Shown: positions 1 through 12,859, numbered from the stretch's first letter. The stretch: 64,000 nucleotides of DNA from Gonocerus acuteangulatus (GCA_946811695.1 OX328123.1:30482322-30546321), one strand, 5' to 3'. Made by a program: numbers and translations. Notes: generated from the letters alone by a model not told the origin.

Positions 1-224
1 TAATTCCAGAGATAAATATCTTGGCTACTAGCTGTATTGTCGACATTTCTATATCATCAGAAGTAAACGCTCATTATTTGCTAGTACAGGACACAAATGT
101 ATGAGTGTAAACGGGCCGTACATTTATCGTAAATTATACCAAATCCAGAACTGTCTTATACATATCCATGACATAAAAGTCTAGCTACTTCTGTCAGAAT
201 GTAAACATTCAAGAGAATATCTAA

Positions 225-1920
225 CAGTCCAGTCAACGAATGCTTAAAAACAGCTATAGGTGGAAATTTTTGGAACACAATTTTTGACTTCCTAACTTTG
301 TTTTGGCTGGATAGGAGGTGAACATATCAAGGCCCGTAGCCTTTGTGCCGGGGGGAGGGGGGGTTAGAAGTTCCCATTTTAGGGTTTTAACTTATATCTC
401 GGAAACCCTGCGTCCTAGCGACGCGACGATTCTAAAACAAATGAAAGATGATTAAAGTTCCTACGAGTTCTATTCAATAAAGTTTTTCAAGATATCTTTA
501 GTTTTCGAAATATCCGCTCTTGAAAGTCTGTCATTTTGGGGAAAAACACTTTTGCCGCATAATTTTTCCCCTTTTTGACGGGATAACTCTTGAACGATGA
601 ACCCAAAAAATAAATAAAGGTTATAGGGTTGTAGAGTATTGCATTCCCTTCAATAACATATATTACTTTGCTATTTTATGTATTTTCCTTCAAACGTAAA
701 AATAATTTCAGTGCTCATCGTGAAATCTGAAATTTAGCGACTAATTTCAGGGTAACTAAGATTTATAGACGGAAATGTTTGGAACACAATTTTTGACCTC
801 ATAACTTTGTTTCGGCTAGTTAGGAGGTCAACATATCAAAAGTCCTCGCCCGTAGCCTTTGTGCCGGGGGGAGGGGGTTTTAGAAGGCCCCATGTTTCGG
901 GTTTTCACTTATATCTCGGAAACCGTGGGTCCTAGCGACATGACCATTCTATAACAAATGAATGCTGATTAAACATGCCACAAGATCAACTCCATAATGT
1001 TTTTCGAGATATCTTTAGTTTTCGAAATATCCGCTCTTGAATGTCTGTCATTTTGGGAAAAAAACACGCGTTTTGCTCTTTTTGAACGGATAACTCTTTA
1101 ACAATAACCCCAAAAAATAAATGCCATTTATAGGGTTGTAGAGCATTACATTCTCCTCAAGAATATATATAACTTTACTATTTTATGTATTTTCCTTCAA
1201 ACGTGAAAACAGATTTAATGTTCATCGTGATATCTGGCGACAACTAACCAATGAACCTTTCAATTTCTCACCATTTCCAGTCAATGTATAGTCAAAAATA
1301 TGCTCCATTTTGTAAATATATTGAGTACATACGTCCAGTCCTCACTATATATATAATGTAGCACAAAATATATAATTTCGGGCCGATTGACCAGTTATTC
1401 AAACTCAATTAGATAAGATCTTGTCCATGGTTTTACTAAGACCATGTGAGTGCGTATATAACGTTTGAAAAAAAATACATAAAATATTAAAGTAATATAT
1501 ATTATTGAAGAGAATGGAATGCTCTACAACCCTATAGCCGACATTTATTTTTTGGGTTCATCGTTGAAGAGATATCCGGTCGAGAATAGAAAAGAGTGTG
1601 TTTTTTCCCAAAATGACAGACTTTCAAGAGCGGATACTTCGAAAACTAAAGATATCTCGAAATACGTTATTGGATAAAACTTGTAGGAAATTTAATCATC
1701 TTTCAATTGTTATAGAATAGTCATGTCGCTAGGACGCGGGGTTTCCGAGATATAAGTGAAAACCCGAAAAATGGGACCTTCTAAAACCCCCTCCCCCCGG
1801 CACAAAGGCTACGGGCGAGGACTTTTGATATGTTGACCTCCTAACTAGCCGAAACAAAGTTACGAAGTCAAAAATTTTGTTCCAAAAATTTCCATCCATA
1901 ACTGTTCGTTGACTGGACTG
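225..1920. mobile_element. Non-autonomous DNA transposon with 16-bp TIRs and 4-bp target duplication
   Basis: The ends are perfect 16-bp inverted repeats, CAGTCCAGTCAACGAA at 225-240 and its complement at 1905-1920, flanked on both sides by CTAA (221-224 and 1921-1924). Inside are three copies of one module of about 450 bp: two in direct orientation (about 262-740 and 769-1230) and one inverted (about 1462-1900). The module contains a G-rich run preceded by CCTTTGTGCC. No transposase frame is present. A 4-bp duplication occurs in Sola- and Chapaev-type transposons, but the superfamily cannot be assigned from this copy. Confidence 0.72.
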
Positions 1921-1924
1921 CTAA

Positions 1925-4311
1925 CCTGACATATATTTTTGCGAGAAGTGTCAGGTGTAAACGCACCCTCAGACCGGGGTGCCCAGCGTAAAGCGGTTAG
2001 TCGGCCAAGTAAAAATATACTAAACTGAGGTATGCCGGTTTTATCAAAATAAATAAAACAACAAATTATTCAAAATATTTTCTTATTGTATAATACTCAA
2101 AATATTTCATTACCTTACAATTAATGTAACACTTGTTTTTGTATTTTACTTGAGATTCTTTTAAATATCATGGACGTTAAAATTATATTAATTTTAAAAA
2201 TCAAAGGATAATTTAGTCAACACGTATTTTCGTTTCAACCCACTATATACCACATGTCTAAAATAATATACGCAATCAGAAAGTTCAATTGGGTGGCAAA
2301 AAGTTTTCAAAAGGACCACAGGTTGAGCATGCCTGGGTTAGACACATCGTAGAAACCAAAATCCCCTGACACGTTTTAAATTGTGTCCAAGCCCTTAGAA
2401 ACCACGTCATCAATAATGACATGTGTATAGCTGAAGATGATGAATTGCCTTTTCAAATTGTGGGCATTAATCATACAACGCATTCCTGGATATTACCGAG
2501 ACGACAGCATTAATGAAACTAGTTCCGCTAGGCATTGCTGAGACGACGTGAATGAAGAGGAACGTGGATGCGTGCGTTGCGTAATCTACGACACAGTACA
2601 CGGGCATTGTGTGCGTAGGCAGTTATAGTTCAGGGGCAGGCGGTCAGCCCAACTTCATGGTGGATCACTGGAGCAAAGAACTAAAATCCTTTGGTTGTTC
2701 ATTAACTACAACAGGGAACTCAACGGGAGGAATGCCTTCCATCTGTTATGGAACAATGGGGTGGAACACAAATAACGGAGGATTTATAAAGGGTTGTGTT
2801 TAATTTTAAAAAATAAATCCGGAACTGTGTCATATTTGCAATAAACCACCTTACCCTTCAGAATATTGCTGTCTACTCATGGGCCCCTTTTCACTCATCA
2901 CAAGGTGAAGGACACAAATATTTCTTGTAGGTCGATAAGCTTTGCCATTGCCGGGGCTGTGCACCAGCAAGGTATTTCATGTTTCAGATTAGGACAATCA
3001 AATTTGTAGGCAAACGGATACTTTTAAGGTCATCGAGTGTTAAATAAAATAAAACTGGCTCGGGGTCTCTAAATGTTGTGTCAGGAGAGACGCAAAAAGG
3101 TAATCAATGTGACATCATCGGTCAAGTAAACGGAAATTGATTTTAGCAGGAAAACATGATGGGACACTTTAACAGGGATATTAAAATTATGGGAATTGAA
3201 TATTGATCATTGTACTGATGTAATTAATGGATATATACAATAAATTTACAATTTATTACAAGAAAATAATCACTGGATTTTATTTACTTCCCTCATAACA
3301 TTTTCATTATCATAAGGATTTCTGTTTAGAGGGAAACCACTCTTTACACTTGAGCGAAGACATTCGAAAAAAGATATGTCCAAATTGTAAAACTACTCAG
3401 GGGACACAAAAAACGTCTAAGCTAGTACAATTCCTTTAGGAAATTAATATTTACGAGGCCAAACTAACATTCCCTTCCTTATTTTTTATGAGATTTAATG
3501 AATCCCCCCCCCAAAATTTTGTTGCTATGAAGAACAAAAAAGGTTTTTAGAAAATAAATTAATTTGATGACAAAATGGACTTAAACCATTTTGAAAGTCA
3601 TCGCCTCACTTAATCCATTGTCCTTTTTTGTTCAAAAAGCTATATTTCTTTGTTTAAAATAGTCCGCCCACGTTTCGAATGAGATCTATATCCATTTTCG
3701 AGGCGTAATCTGTAATTAGTGACAAAAGAACAATTTTGACTTCATTTGAAACATGATTTGTTGTCATTGTATATGGGTGATATGTCTGTTATATGAATGT
3801 AGTTTGAGCTAAATCATTTTTTGTGCTGTATTTTAACTTATTGGGTTATTACTGTATAACAAAGTCAGAGATACATGACTTCTTGGTTATCTTCAAATTA
3901 TAATTTGCATACACTATAATTAATATACTGTTACATTAAACTCAGATAAAATTTTTATCTTTAAATTATTCAAATAAAATAAAGAAGAACATTATTTCAT
4001 CTATGTAAAAAATTATATGTTGAAAGTAACATTCATTCATATTTTTTTAAATATATTGTATATTATTTTAATATCTATTTCCCATCATTGTCTTCTTTAA
4101 TAATTTGGTATATTTTATCTTAACATAAAATTAAATCCAAACTAAGGATATGAGCCCATATATTACTATCATATTGACGTACCTACATACCAAGATAACA
4201 TAATGAAATATAGTAATATTAAAATAACCCAAATTATAATTCAAGCCAAGATTTCTGACCTAAAAATTTTCGGCCGATTTATCTCTTTTTTTCAATTTTA
4301 TTTTGTTCAGC
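1925..4311. other. No recognised gene; AT-rich sequence
   Basis: No coding region is supported. A short hairpin (CCTGACA / TGTCAGG) lies at 1925-1955. A stretch at 1970-2335 begins CAGACCGGGGTGCCCA and ends GAGCATGCCTG, which faintly recalls hAT ends but lacks a matching 8-bp duplication. The 64-codon frame at 2609-2803 has no recognisable motif. From 3200 on the sequence is plain AT-rich. Confidence 0.5.
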
Positions 4312-5655
4312 ATAATTATTTTATTTTTTTATTTTTATTTTTATGGCATGTCACCCTTTTCGGTCATTAACGCCATTTCTTTGAGAAGCGAGTAATCCGT
4401 GATGGTTGTAATCATCAAAGATTATTCGCGAACATATATTTTTAAATGAATCTTGTCAGGTCTCTTCAATGAGCAGCATATCATTTAACTTCGGTGGTGA
4501 TATTGATTTTAGTTATCTCCGGACTGATTAAATTTTGCTGATTAATTCTGCCTCTTCCAAAAAGTCAAAAAGTCTTGCTATTTGTTTGGAGTCATCGGCT
4601 AATATTTCATCAATAGAGTCTGGTAGTTGATGCTGTTCTTTTAAATGTTCATAAGCCCTGCAATTCGTCAAAATATGCTTTACTGTGAGTTGCACATTGC
4701 ACGACCCGCACACCGGAGGCGCACTATGAGGAAGGAGTGAGTGAGGTTTGTGTGACCTATTCTTAACCGGGTCAACACCACTTCTTTTCTTCTTGTCTCT
4801 TGGATTGATGTTTTCCAAGGTTTAACTCTTCTTTTAATTTCACGAAGTTTATTCTCCCTCACTCCTTCCCAGTCTGCTTGCCATGCACCCCAAACCGCGG
4901 CCCGCGAATGTGTAATCATATCGTTCTTTGGAACTTTATGCAGCGGTATAACCTCTCTAACTGCTCTCTTCGCGAAAGTGTCTAATTGCTCGTTTTTATG
5001 AATACCACAGTGTCCGGGAATCCATACAAAGGTCACTTTCTTTTTCAGTTGATATAATTTATGAATTGTTTCTAGTATATTTATTACTTGTGACTGCGTT
5101 GAGTATGGATCACCTATAGCAAGGAGAGCACAAAGAGAGTCTGTGCATATTATGAGATGGGGCTCTATTGTTGAACTGATATTTAAAGCTTTATCAATAG
5201 CAAGGAGCTCAGCTGTATAATTACTGGAGACCGCCGGGAGAGCGAACATGTAAGATTCTGACGAGGTAAGTACAGCTGCCCCAACTCCAAGATGGTCTTT
5301 GGAGCCGTCCGTGTAAATTTCTTCTCCTTCAGCCAGTATGTTCATTAATTTTCTGTATTCTATGAGAAATATGTAAGGGTCTGTGTTATTTTTTTAATAC
5401 TTAGTGAGGATGAAGTTAATGCAAGGATGGGGTAATAGCCAGGGCTCTATGGACCTAACAGATTGATGATCTATTGCTGGTATAGTAGTATCAAGATCTA
5501 ATAATAAATTGTGGATTCTGGAAGAGTAAGATTTTAGTTTTAGGCGGTTTCTATGATCATTATTAAGATATTGGTTTAGAGGATGGTACAGTGAAGCTCT
5601 AATTATGAAATAGTAACGAAGCAACAGCTGATTTCTCCTGTACTGTAATGGGAGT
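4312..5655 (-). mobile_element. 5'-truncated I-like non-LTR retrotransposon (LINE), RNase H end
   Basis: This minus-strand element retains the end of the reverse-transcriptase region, the RNase H domain, a C-terminal Cys/His segment and the 3' untranslated region. The 3' end (about 4380 down to 4312) reads GGCGTTAATGACC, then TGCCATAAAAATAAAAATAA, a simple A-rich tail typical of I-clade LINEs. Recognisable coding similarity stops near 5655, consistent with 5' truncation during reverse transcription. No clear target duplication was identified. Confidence 0.78.
4528..5654 (-). pseudogene. LINE ORF2 C-terminal pseudogene: RT thumb, RNase H, zinc-knuckle-like tail
   Basis: Reading down the minus strand: an RT-thumb segment (GELPLQYRRNQ...), then RNase H with YTDGSK (first catalytic Asp), the Glu in NYTAELLAI, the Asp in ICTDSLCAL, and VWIPGHCGIHKNEQLDTFA. 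Next comes LTRLRIGHT and a Cys-rich motif VCGSCN...LTVKHILTNC. The frame is broken in two places. A TAA stop at 5394-5396 separates the thumb from RNase H in the same frame. A frameshift near 4734-4740 separates LTRLRIGHT from the Cys motif. All four RNase H landmark segments are visible, so the domain call is firm. The gene is dead. Confidence 0.85.
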
Positions 5656-6129
5656 TCTCCTCATAATTCTCATAATTATTTATATTAGACATTACTTACC
5701 ATAAGATCCATTTTTATTACAATCATAGCATTATTTTTTTGTCAATTGTTTTATATTCATTCCGTTTTCTATTTAATTTTCTTACTTTAAACAATACTTA
5801 GTCATTACTATATTTTTAAACATATAACCCTTGCTTTGGAGCTCTTCAAATAAATAAATAAATGAAAACATTTGCAAAACATAACTAGTCGAGTTTGTGA
5901 CTATCGGAGAATCTCTAATGTCAGCTCTGTAATTTTTTCCAAGACATAAAACCTTTTAGAATTTTTAGATGTAAAGCGGGCATTGAGATGAAAATATTGA
6001 GGTTCTTATACTGATACATAATTCAACTGCTTACCAACAATCAGAAGTGTTTGTATTCACCTGTTTAAAATATCGATATCGACTCCAAACATAAAATTGG
6101 ATTACCTATTTTTGTAATTTATACAAAAA
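5656..6129. other. Intervening AT-rich sequence, nothing recognised
   Basis: This spacer lies between two LINE remnants. It contains short ATAAATAAATAAAT runs near 5850, possibly a small retroelement tail, but no body could be linked to them. Confidence 0.4.
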
Positions 6130-7822
6130 AAGATAACTGTCCAATAAATTAAAAAGTGTATCACTTAAATATTTGTGCCAGTTTATTGAAACAAACAGAA
6201 TTATAGACAGTTGTCAGGCAGGATTCAGGAAACATAAAAGTACAATGGATCATGTAACAAGATTTACGCAACACGTCAAAGATGAACACCATCGTAAAAT
6301 GTCGACAGTGGCTGTGCTTGTCGATCTGAAGGCTGCATGTGACACTGTATGGAGGCCAATGTTAATACAAAAGCTCGCAGTAAACGGAATAGCAGGAAAT
6401 ATGCTCCAGGATGTTTTGGCTGCCACCTATAAAACGTACATAAGGCCGATATTGGACTATGGGAGTGAAGTAACTATCACAGCAAGCACTGCAACAGCTA
6501 AATGACTTGACCGGGTACAAAACACAGCCTTGCGCCCTATTACTGGAGCCCCAAAATCTACTCCAATTGCTGCAATGGAGGCCCAAACAAAGATCCTACC
6601 ACTCCAGACTCACAGAGAGAAGACTGCACTAAAGTTTTGGGAGAGAAATAGACGAGTCTACGGGGGTCTTTGGAATAAGTAAAGGTATGCTACAGCACAC
6701 TGCAAACACAAAAGACCCCACATGAAGCATATAAAGATCTCTACACTAAATATGGAATTACCCCAGCTGTTCCTGCTCCTCTAATTGAAAATAATTGTCT
6801 CCTCTATCGCCTTCCTAAAGCAAAATATAGCCAAAGAGACCACTCGGCGTCAAAACAGGCTTCGTTGCCAGTGGCATTGCAAATGGCGGGATTGAAAACT
6901 TTGGCAGAAAAGTACCCTGAAGAAGACTGGTTGCGAATTTACACTGATGGTTCTTCTGTACCGGGCCCAGGGAAGACTGGCGCCGGATACTACAGTCGCC
7001 AATTTTAGGTTTATTTTGCAGTCGGGGAACCTCAGAGCAACTATGACGGCGAAATCGCAGCGGTACTTGCAGCTGCAAAAGAACTCGAAGAATTGAAACC
7101 CCCAAAAAGAATCCCAAAAAAAAGAAAAAAGTTTTTCTGGTTGACTCCCAAGCTGCGATACAGGGCCTAACACGCAATTCAGAAACTGACTGTGGCAGAA
7201 CGATAGAATGCAGGAAACTACTCCAAAAACTACTTGAAAAGGGTTGGCCCATAATGTTTCAGTAGATACCGAGCCATGTTAATGTACCTGGAAACGAAAA
7301 GGCAGATTGTTTGGCTAAAAGGGCACGGAGTTACCCCAACCAAGGCAGCCCTCCTCGCTTAAATCTGCAAAGCAGCAAATGAACTCTGCAGTGAACACCT
7401 GGATGACCGATCACTTGCGGAAAGAGACAACTAGCAGGAAGTGGGAAAGCCTGATTAGCAATGGCCCAATCGATCCACACCTCCCGCGAGCCGTCATCGT
7501 TGCCAATTTTCGCCTTATAACAGGTCACGACTACCGTCCATCGCACCTACACAGAATAAATGTAATTGCTTCACCGGAATGCACCCTTTGTGGACATGAA
7601 GAGATGAATGGTGATCATCTGGAGTTCTGTCCAGCTCTGGACCACTCCGTACTGGATCACACTGAGGAGGTCTCGTCTTTACTGGTCAGCGCGCCATCTC
7701 ATGGCTGAAAAGTCCGTCACGCAGGAGCTGCATAACTAAGCACTTCCACAGAATTTGGGTAGTGTAGACTGCTTTCCAGAACAATTTGCCAAAAAATATC
7801 CTACATAAATAAAATAAAAACA
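6130..7822 (+). mobile_element. Second 5'-truncated, internally deleted LINE with RNase H
   Basis: This plus-strand element is distinct in sequence from the LINE at 4.3-5.7 kb. It begins within the RT domain, has lost much of RT including the YxDD box, and runs through RNase H to a Cys/His end. It finishes in an A-rich tail (ATAAATAAAATAAAAACA near 7805-7822). The two LINEs lie close together, in opposite orientations, 3' ends outward. Confidence 0.75.
6170..7708 (+). pseudogene. LINE ORF2 pseudogene: partial RT, RNase H, Cys/His end
   Basis: The first segment reads LCQFIETNRIIDSCQAGFRK and contains RT motif A as VLVDLKAACDTVW. It then jumps to TYIRPILDYGSEV, so the RT core with the catalytic YxDD is deleted. 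A TGA near 6502 interrupts before LDRVQNTALRPITGAP. RNase H follows as RIYTDGSS, NYDGEIAAVLAAAKELEEL, the Asp in LVDSQAAI, and PSHVNVPGNEKADCLAKRA, in several frames because of small indels. The end (7379-7708) has CTLCGHEEMNGDHLEFC. A stop (TAG) after GYYSRQF near 7006 and at least two frameshifts show it is non-functional. Confidence 0.82.
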
Positions 7823-7944
7823 TGAATAGTTCTCTTTTAATTTTGTAATGAGTAACTGATCAATTATTAATTTGCTTCCAGAGTTATGTTTACACATGGT
7901 ACCTACTACACTACGTAATAAATACAAAAAACCTCATATTATCG

Positions 7945-8611
7945 TATTTTGATCTAACGCAGGAACAGGATACAGTCCTCTAGTGGTAGAAAGCGCTCCT
8001 TGCGGCGGCTTTGAGAACCTACGTCTGGCGGGCTTTTCTATTGAAATATATTACAAAGTATACCCCCCCTTTCTGATTGACCGAATCAGCTCATTTTTAC
8101 AACACTTCTTTCCCATGAGTTACCCACGACGCATACCGCGCTTCGTTACAATACAGCAGAAATTACGACCGGTATGAGTATATTAGGAATTTGGGTCCGG
8201 AGTAAACCCCCCCCCCTCCTAATGAACCGATTTAGTTTATTTTCACAACACATATTTACCTGTGGATTACCACTACGAATACCGAGTTTCGTCGAAATAT
8301 ACCAAAAATCACGGCTGGTAGTGGCGAATTGGTATTGTGGGTCCGGAGTAAACCCCCCCCTCCTAATGAACCGCTTTAGTTCATTTTTATATCTCACTTT
8401 TTATTACCACTACGAATACCATGTTTCGTTCAAATATAACAAATACTACGGCTGACATGGTCAAGTTAGTGTTTTGGGTTCGGGGTAAACCCCCCCTTCC
8501 GGTGGACCGACTTTGTTGGTTAACGAACTCGTTCAATCGTTTGCTAATTGAATGCTATATACCAAGTTCCGTGACGAAAAAACAAAACCTCTGGCCGCTA
8601 TCGTGTTAACA

Positions 8612-8670
<59 letters not shown>

Positions 8671-8791
8671 TTTAACGGGGGTCATTTTCGGTGTCTACTA
8701 GGTAGGATCGATAAATATTTGAAGAAATTTTTCAAAAATTCCGTCATGAGTCCAACCTCAATAGCTACTTTCCTTCAGAGGAAAGTGCTAA
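7945..8791 (+). mobile_element. Divergent family A (Helentron/HINE-like) copy
   Basis: Three to four imperfect tandem units of about 145 bp (from about 8050) share a C-run followed by a TGAACCG-like block and a TACCGAGTTTCGT-like block. The last unit leads through a TAACGAAC block into an (AT)n tract. After the tract comes TCATTTTCGGTGTCTA, then a perfect 8-bp stem hairpin (ACTTTCCT / AGGAAAGT) followed by GCTAA at 8787-8791. This order matches better-preserved family A copies, although the hairpin sequence differs. The 5' boundary is uncertain. Confidence 0.55.
8614..8667. repeat. (AT)n microsatellite inside family A copy
   Basis: Uninterrupted AT dinucleotides directly follow GTTAACAGAC, the same junction type seen in other family A copies. 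Confidence 0.95.
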
Positions 8792-9658
8792 AAGCCAAGG
8801 GTGGGCGTTGGCTATTAGGTAAGTTAAATATTTTATTTCGGTTTTCTTATCCACCATTTTTTTCCTATTTTATATGAAATGTATACTTTTTTATTTTACG
8901 TTTCATCATGTTTCTTAATCTCTGCTCATTACATGCGAAGTCAAACAGTTTCATTTGTATTGCATAGTTAACAAGAGCCGTTTTATTATCTTGTTCATCG
9001 ACATTTTTAAAGTGTTGTTTAGTTTTGTTTTTATTAATTGCGATGATCCTTTTGTATAAATTAAATTACAGTGCTTAAATTTTAATCTTATATATACTAT
9101 ACTTGGCCTTTTTTTCAGCAATTTAGTAGTTTATGGTTCCATTACATTGTTTTGTAAGCTTATTCTTTTTGGTTATCATACATTTTTTTTAAACGATTCT
9201 AATGTATTGGTCGCAATTTTAATTTCTAGTTTTGAAAATAAATCGTTCATGGTATGCACCTGTAATAGATGAAGGAATATCCACAGATTGTCAGGAACCC
9301 TATTTAAAAAAAATTATTTTAATTGCAATACGTTTTTAGTGAAATAATAACTTAAATCAATAGGTAATAGACAATCATCCTCAATAATTTTAATTTGCAC
9401 CTATTTGAAAATACAGAAATAATTAAAACATTTAAACGATATATTTTTTAATTTAATTAACAAAACATAATTTTAGCTATTGGCTTAAACGAGTTTTACT
9501 TTGGATCGCCTTATCCCCTTCTGGATTATGGAATTTTAATTCGGACTCAATTGGTTTCTAACTCTGTTGATTTATGATTATCTTCAATAGTCAAACATGG
9601 CCTTTGTAGAATAAGGTTTCTTTCTACAGGAAAACTGTAAATGTAAAAGAGTTTCAGA
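8792..9658. other. AT-rich sequence, nothing recognised
   Basis: No coding or repeat structure supported. Only simple T-rich stretches are visible. Confidence 0.4.
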
Positions 9659-9892
9659 CATGGGCGTATATAGAAAATAATTTCGGGAGGAGGCTGGGAA
9701 AATTTCGGGGGGGGGGGCTGAGACCATTTCCGGGTAATGGAATACTAATAATTTAGAACTTGGAATAGTTTTAACCAACTAGAACGTTATTTCACACAAA
9801 ATAAAATATTTTTTATGAACTTATTTAATTTATTTTTAACGGTTTATGGCACATTTTTGCCGATCTACTCAAAATTTTTATATACGCCCATG
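9659..9892. mobile_element. MITE family C, 234 bp, with perfect 8-bp target duplication
   Basis: The element begins CATGGGCGTATATA and ends with the exact complement (14-bp TIRs). It is flanked by GTTTCAGA at 9651-9658 and 9893-9900, a perfect 8-bp duplication. Internal hallmarks are a G/C homopolymer next to GAAATTTT and a GTTTTATGGCACA-like core. An 8-bp duplication fits hAT- or P-type transposases. No transposase is encoded. Related copies or fragments lie at 15.15-15.37, 21.43-21.66, 31.1, 36.8, 48.42-48.67, 53.19-53.33 and 54.26-54.47 kb. Confidence 0.88.
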
Positions 9893-9900
9893 GTTTCAGA

Positions 9901-10807
9901 TTTAAAAGAGGTGTCCACAGATTGTGCAGACAGTAGAGCAAAAAAATGCGAAACTTGTAAGTTTGGACTTATTCATTGACCTTTTCCCTGCAGAATTATT
10001 AGTATTGATATTTTGAGATAAAAAAAATAACTCATATGAATAATTTTAGTAGAGCTGAAGTAATTTATCTAAAAATTTGACATGTTTCCTCGAACTAGAA
10101 AATTCTTTGTAAGAATACCACTCCCGCGGTAGTGAGAGGAAGATCCACCGCCTGTTCCCAGATTCTGGGAAGTTTTATAAAAGTGTGCGGTGATTGAGGA
10201 AGGGAGATTCGACACAGAGGCTGCACTCAACGAGTCCGTTAGCTCGCCCTGGCATTCCTTCCTGGCAGAGGTAACGTCAGCTGGATAAGAGCTGGTCCTT
10301 GGAGTGGATGGTCATCTGGTAGTCGTCCAGGGATCAAGGGAGGATTGGATTGTAGATCAAACATAAAGGAGAGACTCCAAAGGGCATATGTGGTTCTGTT
10401 TCATGAAGAGACATTACTGAACGAAGCCCTGTCAATCGCATTCTGTGTCCTGTTTACTGGCTTCTGCAAAACTGGACATTTCAGTAGAGATATCAATTAC
10501 TACTTCCAGCAAAAGTTCTGAATATTCATGCACCGTTTTCTTCATCACAGTGAACTCTACCAAAATGTACGTCTACATTATATGTATGTTTTCTAGGACA
10601 TTTATTAGGCTTTAGAATAACATCGTTCCAACAAGCATGATTTCGCAAACGTTTTCAAGAAAGAATTACAAATTAGATGTTGTTTCGAGTGCCACCTGCA
10701 AAACATAGGGTTTATTCATCTATGGTCGCGTCGAAAACGTCCCTTACTCCACCAGGATAAAAAGTCTAGTAACTTATATAGAGCCCGGCCCTGATGGCCT
10801 ACAAGCC
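9901..10807. other. Unrecognised, partly GC-richer sequence
   Basis: From about 10120 to 10560 base composition is more balanced than in the surroundings. No frame with recognisable motifs exists, and I see no splice-bounded exon I would defend. It could be unique host sequence or an old repeat. Confidence 0.3.
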
Positions 10808-11136
10808 CGTAAAAAAAAGTCCGACTCGCAGGAACTGCGTCATCTTAGTGCGCTTCTAATCCCTCGTGTCATTTGGAATAAGTGTACTTAATATTTTGTA
10901 AAAATAATATACATTTACTTTCATGAAAACTTGTAGAAAAGTGAGAAAGTAGTTACTGTCCACTTACCACGATTTTTGAGATATTTAAGGAAATATACTA
11001 AAATCCTAAAAATGCTTATGCCTGTTAATAAAACAATTTTTAGCATAAATATGCTTTAGCGATGACTAAACTGAAAGTTAAAAGAAAGTGTCTGCTGGCG
11101 TTCGCGCTGTCGGGGTGGCCATGTACTAAAAAAAAA
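10808..11136 (+). mobile_element. Family A 5' fragment, interrupted
   Basis: It starts with an A-run and GTCCGACTCGCAGGAACTGC and contains the TTACCACGATTTTTGAGATA-type internal block. It then passes into part of repeat J (GCATAAATATGCTTTA and GCTGGCGTTCGCGC). At ATGTAC it is cut by the next family A element (11137-13019), and its continuation resumes at 13020. Confidence 0.7.
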
Positions 11137-11279
11137 AAGTCCGACTCGCAGGAACTGCCTCATCTTAGCGCGGTTCCGTTCTTATCCCTAGTCTAATTTC
11201 GAAAGATTAAAATAGAAGCAGTTATTATTTTGTTGAGAGGAGATCGTTGACCGTTGATGATGCAAGGTAGGGATTGTCC

Positions 11280-11404
11280 GGGTTAGGTCACTGCTACTTA
11301 ATAATACATACCCCATATGTGTAGGTATGTGGGCATATATATGTACATAGGTGTGCGTGTATATGTGTATGTGTATATGCCTATAAATAAATATATATAT
11401 ATTA

Positions 11405-11452
<48 letters not shown>

Positions 11453-11598
11453 CATAGATATGTGCATATATTAGTGTTAAATATGTCCTACTTGTATTTA
11501 CAGCCCTGATGAAGGCTTGAAGTTCAAGCCGAAACGTCGGCACAATAAAACCATTTTTACGATAAAATGTAGTTTTATTAAGTAGCAGTGACCGAACC
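11280..11598. mobile_element. Element K: inverted-end element with terminal CTGATGA-hairpin motif
   Basis: The ends are inverted repeats of about 25 bp containing GGTCACTGCTACTTAATAA (11286-11304 and 11575-11593). It contains an (AT)n tract (about 11396-11449). Near its right end is CTGATGA followed by a hairpin (GGCTTGA/TCAAGCC) and GAAACGTCGG, then AATAAAACC. A sister copy sits at the same place in family A copy A3 (37145-37479), so it was probably present in the common ancestor of A2 and A3. The arrangement recalls Penelope-like element termini but carries no coding sequence. Confidence 0.6.
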
Positions 11599-12802
11599 CT
11601 GACAGTTATATTTTGGTTCCACCAGTCTTGAAAGGAAGGATTTACAATCTGACCTGGAAGGGTCGGCAACAATAGAAACCGTCGCGCTAGTTACAAGGTC
11701 TTGGAATCTTGGAAATCTATATTTCTAACAATAAATTGTTTTTGTTATTTTACTTAACCTGTTTTATTTTCGAATACATTATCCAACTATAAGCAATTAA
11801 AAAATAACAAGGAATAAAATACAGGCAAAAAGAACACTTCGAATAAGCGAAATCAATTACTTTAAAGCTTTAAGCTCTTATTTCTCCGATTGACATCGCC
11901 TAATCAAAACTTTCATTAGAACCTTTTATGTAGAGCATTTAATAAGCTTTCTAATGGTATTCTTCCGTTTACCAAAATTCTCAACAGTTTTCGAGATATT
12001 AAAGAAAGTTCCCAAAATTTATATTATTTCTAGCAACAGAAAATTGGCCTCATTTTTCATATCCTGTTTTACACACAAAATTTTCGCAACATAAGAAATT
12101 ACAAAAATAAAAAGCAATAAAAAACGAAGGGAAAGAGACAAAAATTACAACAAGAACGACAAAAACCCGTTCATAAGAACAAAACAGACGTATTTGAAGT
12201 TTTAAGCACTTATTTCTCCGATTGACATAACCTAATCAAAAATAGTTTTAGAATCTTTTTTGTAGAGAATTTAGTAAGCTTTCAAATAGTTCCTATCCAC
12301 TTACCACGATTTCCCAACCGTGTTCGAGATATTAATGAAAGTATACGAACTTCCCAAAACTTTTCATGTCTGTTCATAAAATATTTTATTCTAACCCTTC
12401 CTTAACTCCAAACGTAACAAAACTTTCAACATATTAGTTTTAATGAAAGTAGAACATGCAGATAAAGTTTCAACTGAATCCCATGATTCTAAGTACCCAA
12501 ACCAAAAACGGTATTCAAAAATTATTTTTCCAATTTTCTCAAAAACGGTTAAAGCTATCGCCTTGAAAATGGTTTCATTCGTTTTCCTAGCCCAGGAATC
12601 ATATAAAACGAGTACTTAGAAGCTTATGAACTCAAAAACGTAAGCGTTACGATTTTTTTTGCGCGAATTTCGCCCCAAACGCCATCTTCCGGTAGGCGGA
12701 TTTCGCTGGTTAACGAACTTGACCTTTCAAATTGGACGACGGATTTTTGTACCAAATTTCATCAAAATCGGACCATTCGTCTTCGAGCTAGAGAGCGAAC
12801 AG

Positions 12803-12806
<4 letters not shown>

Positions 12807-12859
<53 letters not shown>

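Noticed and set aside
1970..2335. hAT-like element starting CAGACCGGGGTGCCCA and ending GAGCATGCCTG
   Set aside because: The ends are only loosely inverted and the 8-bp flanks (CGCACCCT, GGTTAGAC) do not match.
11505..11542. Functional hammerhead ribozyme
   Set aside because: An extra base follows CTGATGA and no third stem is evident, so only a resemblance is reported.
12659..12856. Recurrent frame MREFRPK...[11 protein letters not shown] in family A copies
   Set aside because: It is the translation of a conserved noncoding block before the AT tract. Copies contain indels and the frame always runs into the microsatellite.
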